A stretch of DNA of 64,000 nucleotides. It comes from WHSM01 sp036375165. Lineage in GTDB: Bacteria; Actinomycetota; Actinomycetes; Mycobacteriales; Micromonosporaceae. A model generated the notes under the pieces. That model was not told where the DNA came from, did not search any database, and saw only the letters and a program-made list of their open reading frames with translations. Below are positions 63,150 through 64,000 of the stretch, one piece after another. Where the stretch lies: positions 21,885 to 85,884 of the forward strand of contig DASUSI010000116.1 in assembly GCA_036375165.1 (NCBI GenBank), given 5' to 3'. How positions within the stretch are numbered: position 1 is the stretch's first letter; each line of letters starts with the position of its first letter. The position numbers and the translations under genes were made by a program.

Positions 63150-63767
63150 TCAGAGGAGTTCTTCAAGGATCCGTTCGCAGCGCACCGGGTCCTCGGTGAA
63201 GCCCACGCGCAGGCCCCACAGCCAGTAGTCGACACAGCGGAGCACGGCCCACGAGTAGGCCCGCTGCCGGTCCATTCCGGCAGCGTCGATCAGCGCGTCG
63301 AGACACCAGCGCAGCCGGCCCGTGGCAGCCATGTCGTCGTACCGGGTCCACAGCAGTTGGCCGGTCTGGTACTCAATGGACCCGACGAGCACCATCGGAT
63401 CAATGCCGAGCCACGGCTCCCGACGGCCACGCAACACATGGTCGTAGTACAGGTCACGATTCACCAGCACGGCTGGCCGGTCCGCAGCCAGGTCCTCGGC
63501 CAGCCGAACCGCCGTGCTCAGGACACGGCGGGGGAACGGCCGACCAACCGCATCCCACCGGCCACGGAGCGACTCGTGCAACTCGATGGCCTCGTCCCAG
63601 GTGGTACGGAAGCCGTCGGGCGCGGGCACGGCCAGCCGGCGCAGCATGTGCCCGAGCAGCGGCACAGCCTGTTCGAGGGGCAGGTCCCGCAGGGACAGTT
63701 CCGGGTCGAGACGTTCCAGAAGCAGCACACCGGCGACCGAGTCGTCGTCAACGGAGATCGGTCCCAC
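63150..63767 (-). pseudogene. Aminoglycoside/hydroxyurea-type antibiotic kinase remnant
   Basis: The 205-residue frame matches the C-terminal two thirds of APH(6)-like streptomycin/hydroxyurea kinases: GVLLLERLDPELSLRDLPLE, AVLVNRDLYYDHVLRGRREP, WLGIDPMVLVGSIEYQ. The ATP-binding N-lobe is absent: an in-frame TGA lies about 20 bases upstream of the GTG at 63767, and other frames do not restore it. The catalytic loop, normally HGDLHxxN, reads NRDLYYDH, so the His and the metal-binding Asn are lost. It is probably an inactive remnant; a frameshifted sequence is the alternative. Confidence 0.65.
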
Positions 63768-63829
63768 GCACCTGACGCGACAGGGTCATCTCGCCGGTTG
63801 GCTGTGCCCGCTGCCGCACATGACCCTTG

Positions 63830-64000
63830 CTACCTGGCCAGCCGAACACCTCGACACCACGCTGGTCGCCCCGCCTCACGGTGCGCCGCCAGAACAGCGC
63901 GCTGTCCCAGTTCCGCCGCTGCCGCGGCGGACGCTACCTCCAGACTGGCCGTCGCCGAGGGCCCGGTCAGCAGCGGTCGGGCGAGCGCCTGTCCCCGGAC
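63830..64000 (-). CDS. Possible C-terminal end of an unidentified gene
   Basis: An open frame enters from the right edge and ends with TAG at 63830. It reads VRGQALARPLLTGPSATASL and continues Ala-rich (AAAAAELGQRAVLAAHREAG). It was not recognised, and another frame across the same bases is also open, so coding status is uncertain. Confidence 0.25.
   Translation of the reverse strand, partial: VRGQALARPLLTGPSATASLEVASAAAAAELGQRAVLAAHREAGRPAWCRGVRLAR

Overview
The window is high-GC actinobacterial DNA, most likely from a Micromonosporaceae member. The evidence is the codon bias, GTG starts with GGAGG ribosome binding sites, and a gene order that follows the Mycobacterium tuberculosis block from about Rv3235 to Rv3268. 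No rRNA, tRNA, insertion sequence, integrase or CRISPR array was seen.

Positions 1-33170 are core genome. After a partial pruA come small conserved genes, a WS/DGAT-like acyltransferase, an excisionase-type DNA-binding protein, an Rv3235 family protein, secA, a double acetyltransferase, a glutathionyl-hydroquinone-reductase-like enzyme, hpf and comF. Next are the envelope-sensing operon mtrA-mtrB-lpqB, a tandem pair of DUF2142 membrane proteins, ahcY, manA, a CDF transporter, a SIS-domain protein, a Trm112-like protein and phosphomannomutase. whiB (whiB2/whmD) has a BldD-box-like palindrome upstream. The core block ends with F420 biosynthesis: fbiC, fbiA, and a CofE-only fbiB without the nitroreductase half.

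Positions 33171-54841 look like an accessory island inserted between fbiB and manC, which are close together in mycobacteria. It opens with a 0.9 kb noncoding region carrying two TTGACA inverted repeats. A nine-gene, tightly overlapping plus-strand operon follows (34070-42425): WD40 protein, GTP cyclohydrolase II, a small ferredoxin-like-fold protein, methyltransferase, two glycosyltransferases, a protein of unknown family, an MFS exporter and a SUMF1-domain protein. WD40 + GTP cyclohydrolase II + methyltransferase + SUMF1 is the signature of toxoflavin-type (7-azapteridine, pyrimidotriazine) clusters. The glycosyltransferases, the unknown protein and the lack of a local ToxE deaminase suggest a different, possibly glycosylated, product. 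Two tandem secreted S1 proteases follow, then a polymorphic-toxin locus. That locus has a 3057-residue secreted RHS/YD-repeat protein with a HINT domain and a C-terminal HNH nuclease tip, next to a DUF4265 gene as probable immunity.

Positions 54842-64000 return to conserved genes: manC, a GT4 glycosyltransferase and a TIGR03089 protein. A multicopper oxidase lipoprotein under an iron box follows, then an unknown protein and a frameshifted 2H-phosphoesterase. A 60-residue Cys-containing peptide gene, a secreted lysozyme-like protein with five FG-GAP-like repeats, and an eroded antibiotic-kinase remnant complete the window.

Two themes tie the genes together. GDP-mannose supply (manA, phosphomannomutase, manC) would feed the glycosyltransferases. 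GTP-derived pyrimidines link the F420 genes to the adjacent azapteridine-like cluster, because FO synthase uses the ribityl-aminouracil made downstream of GTP cyclohydrolase II.
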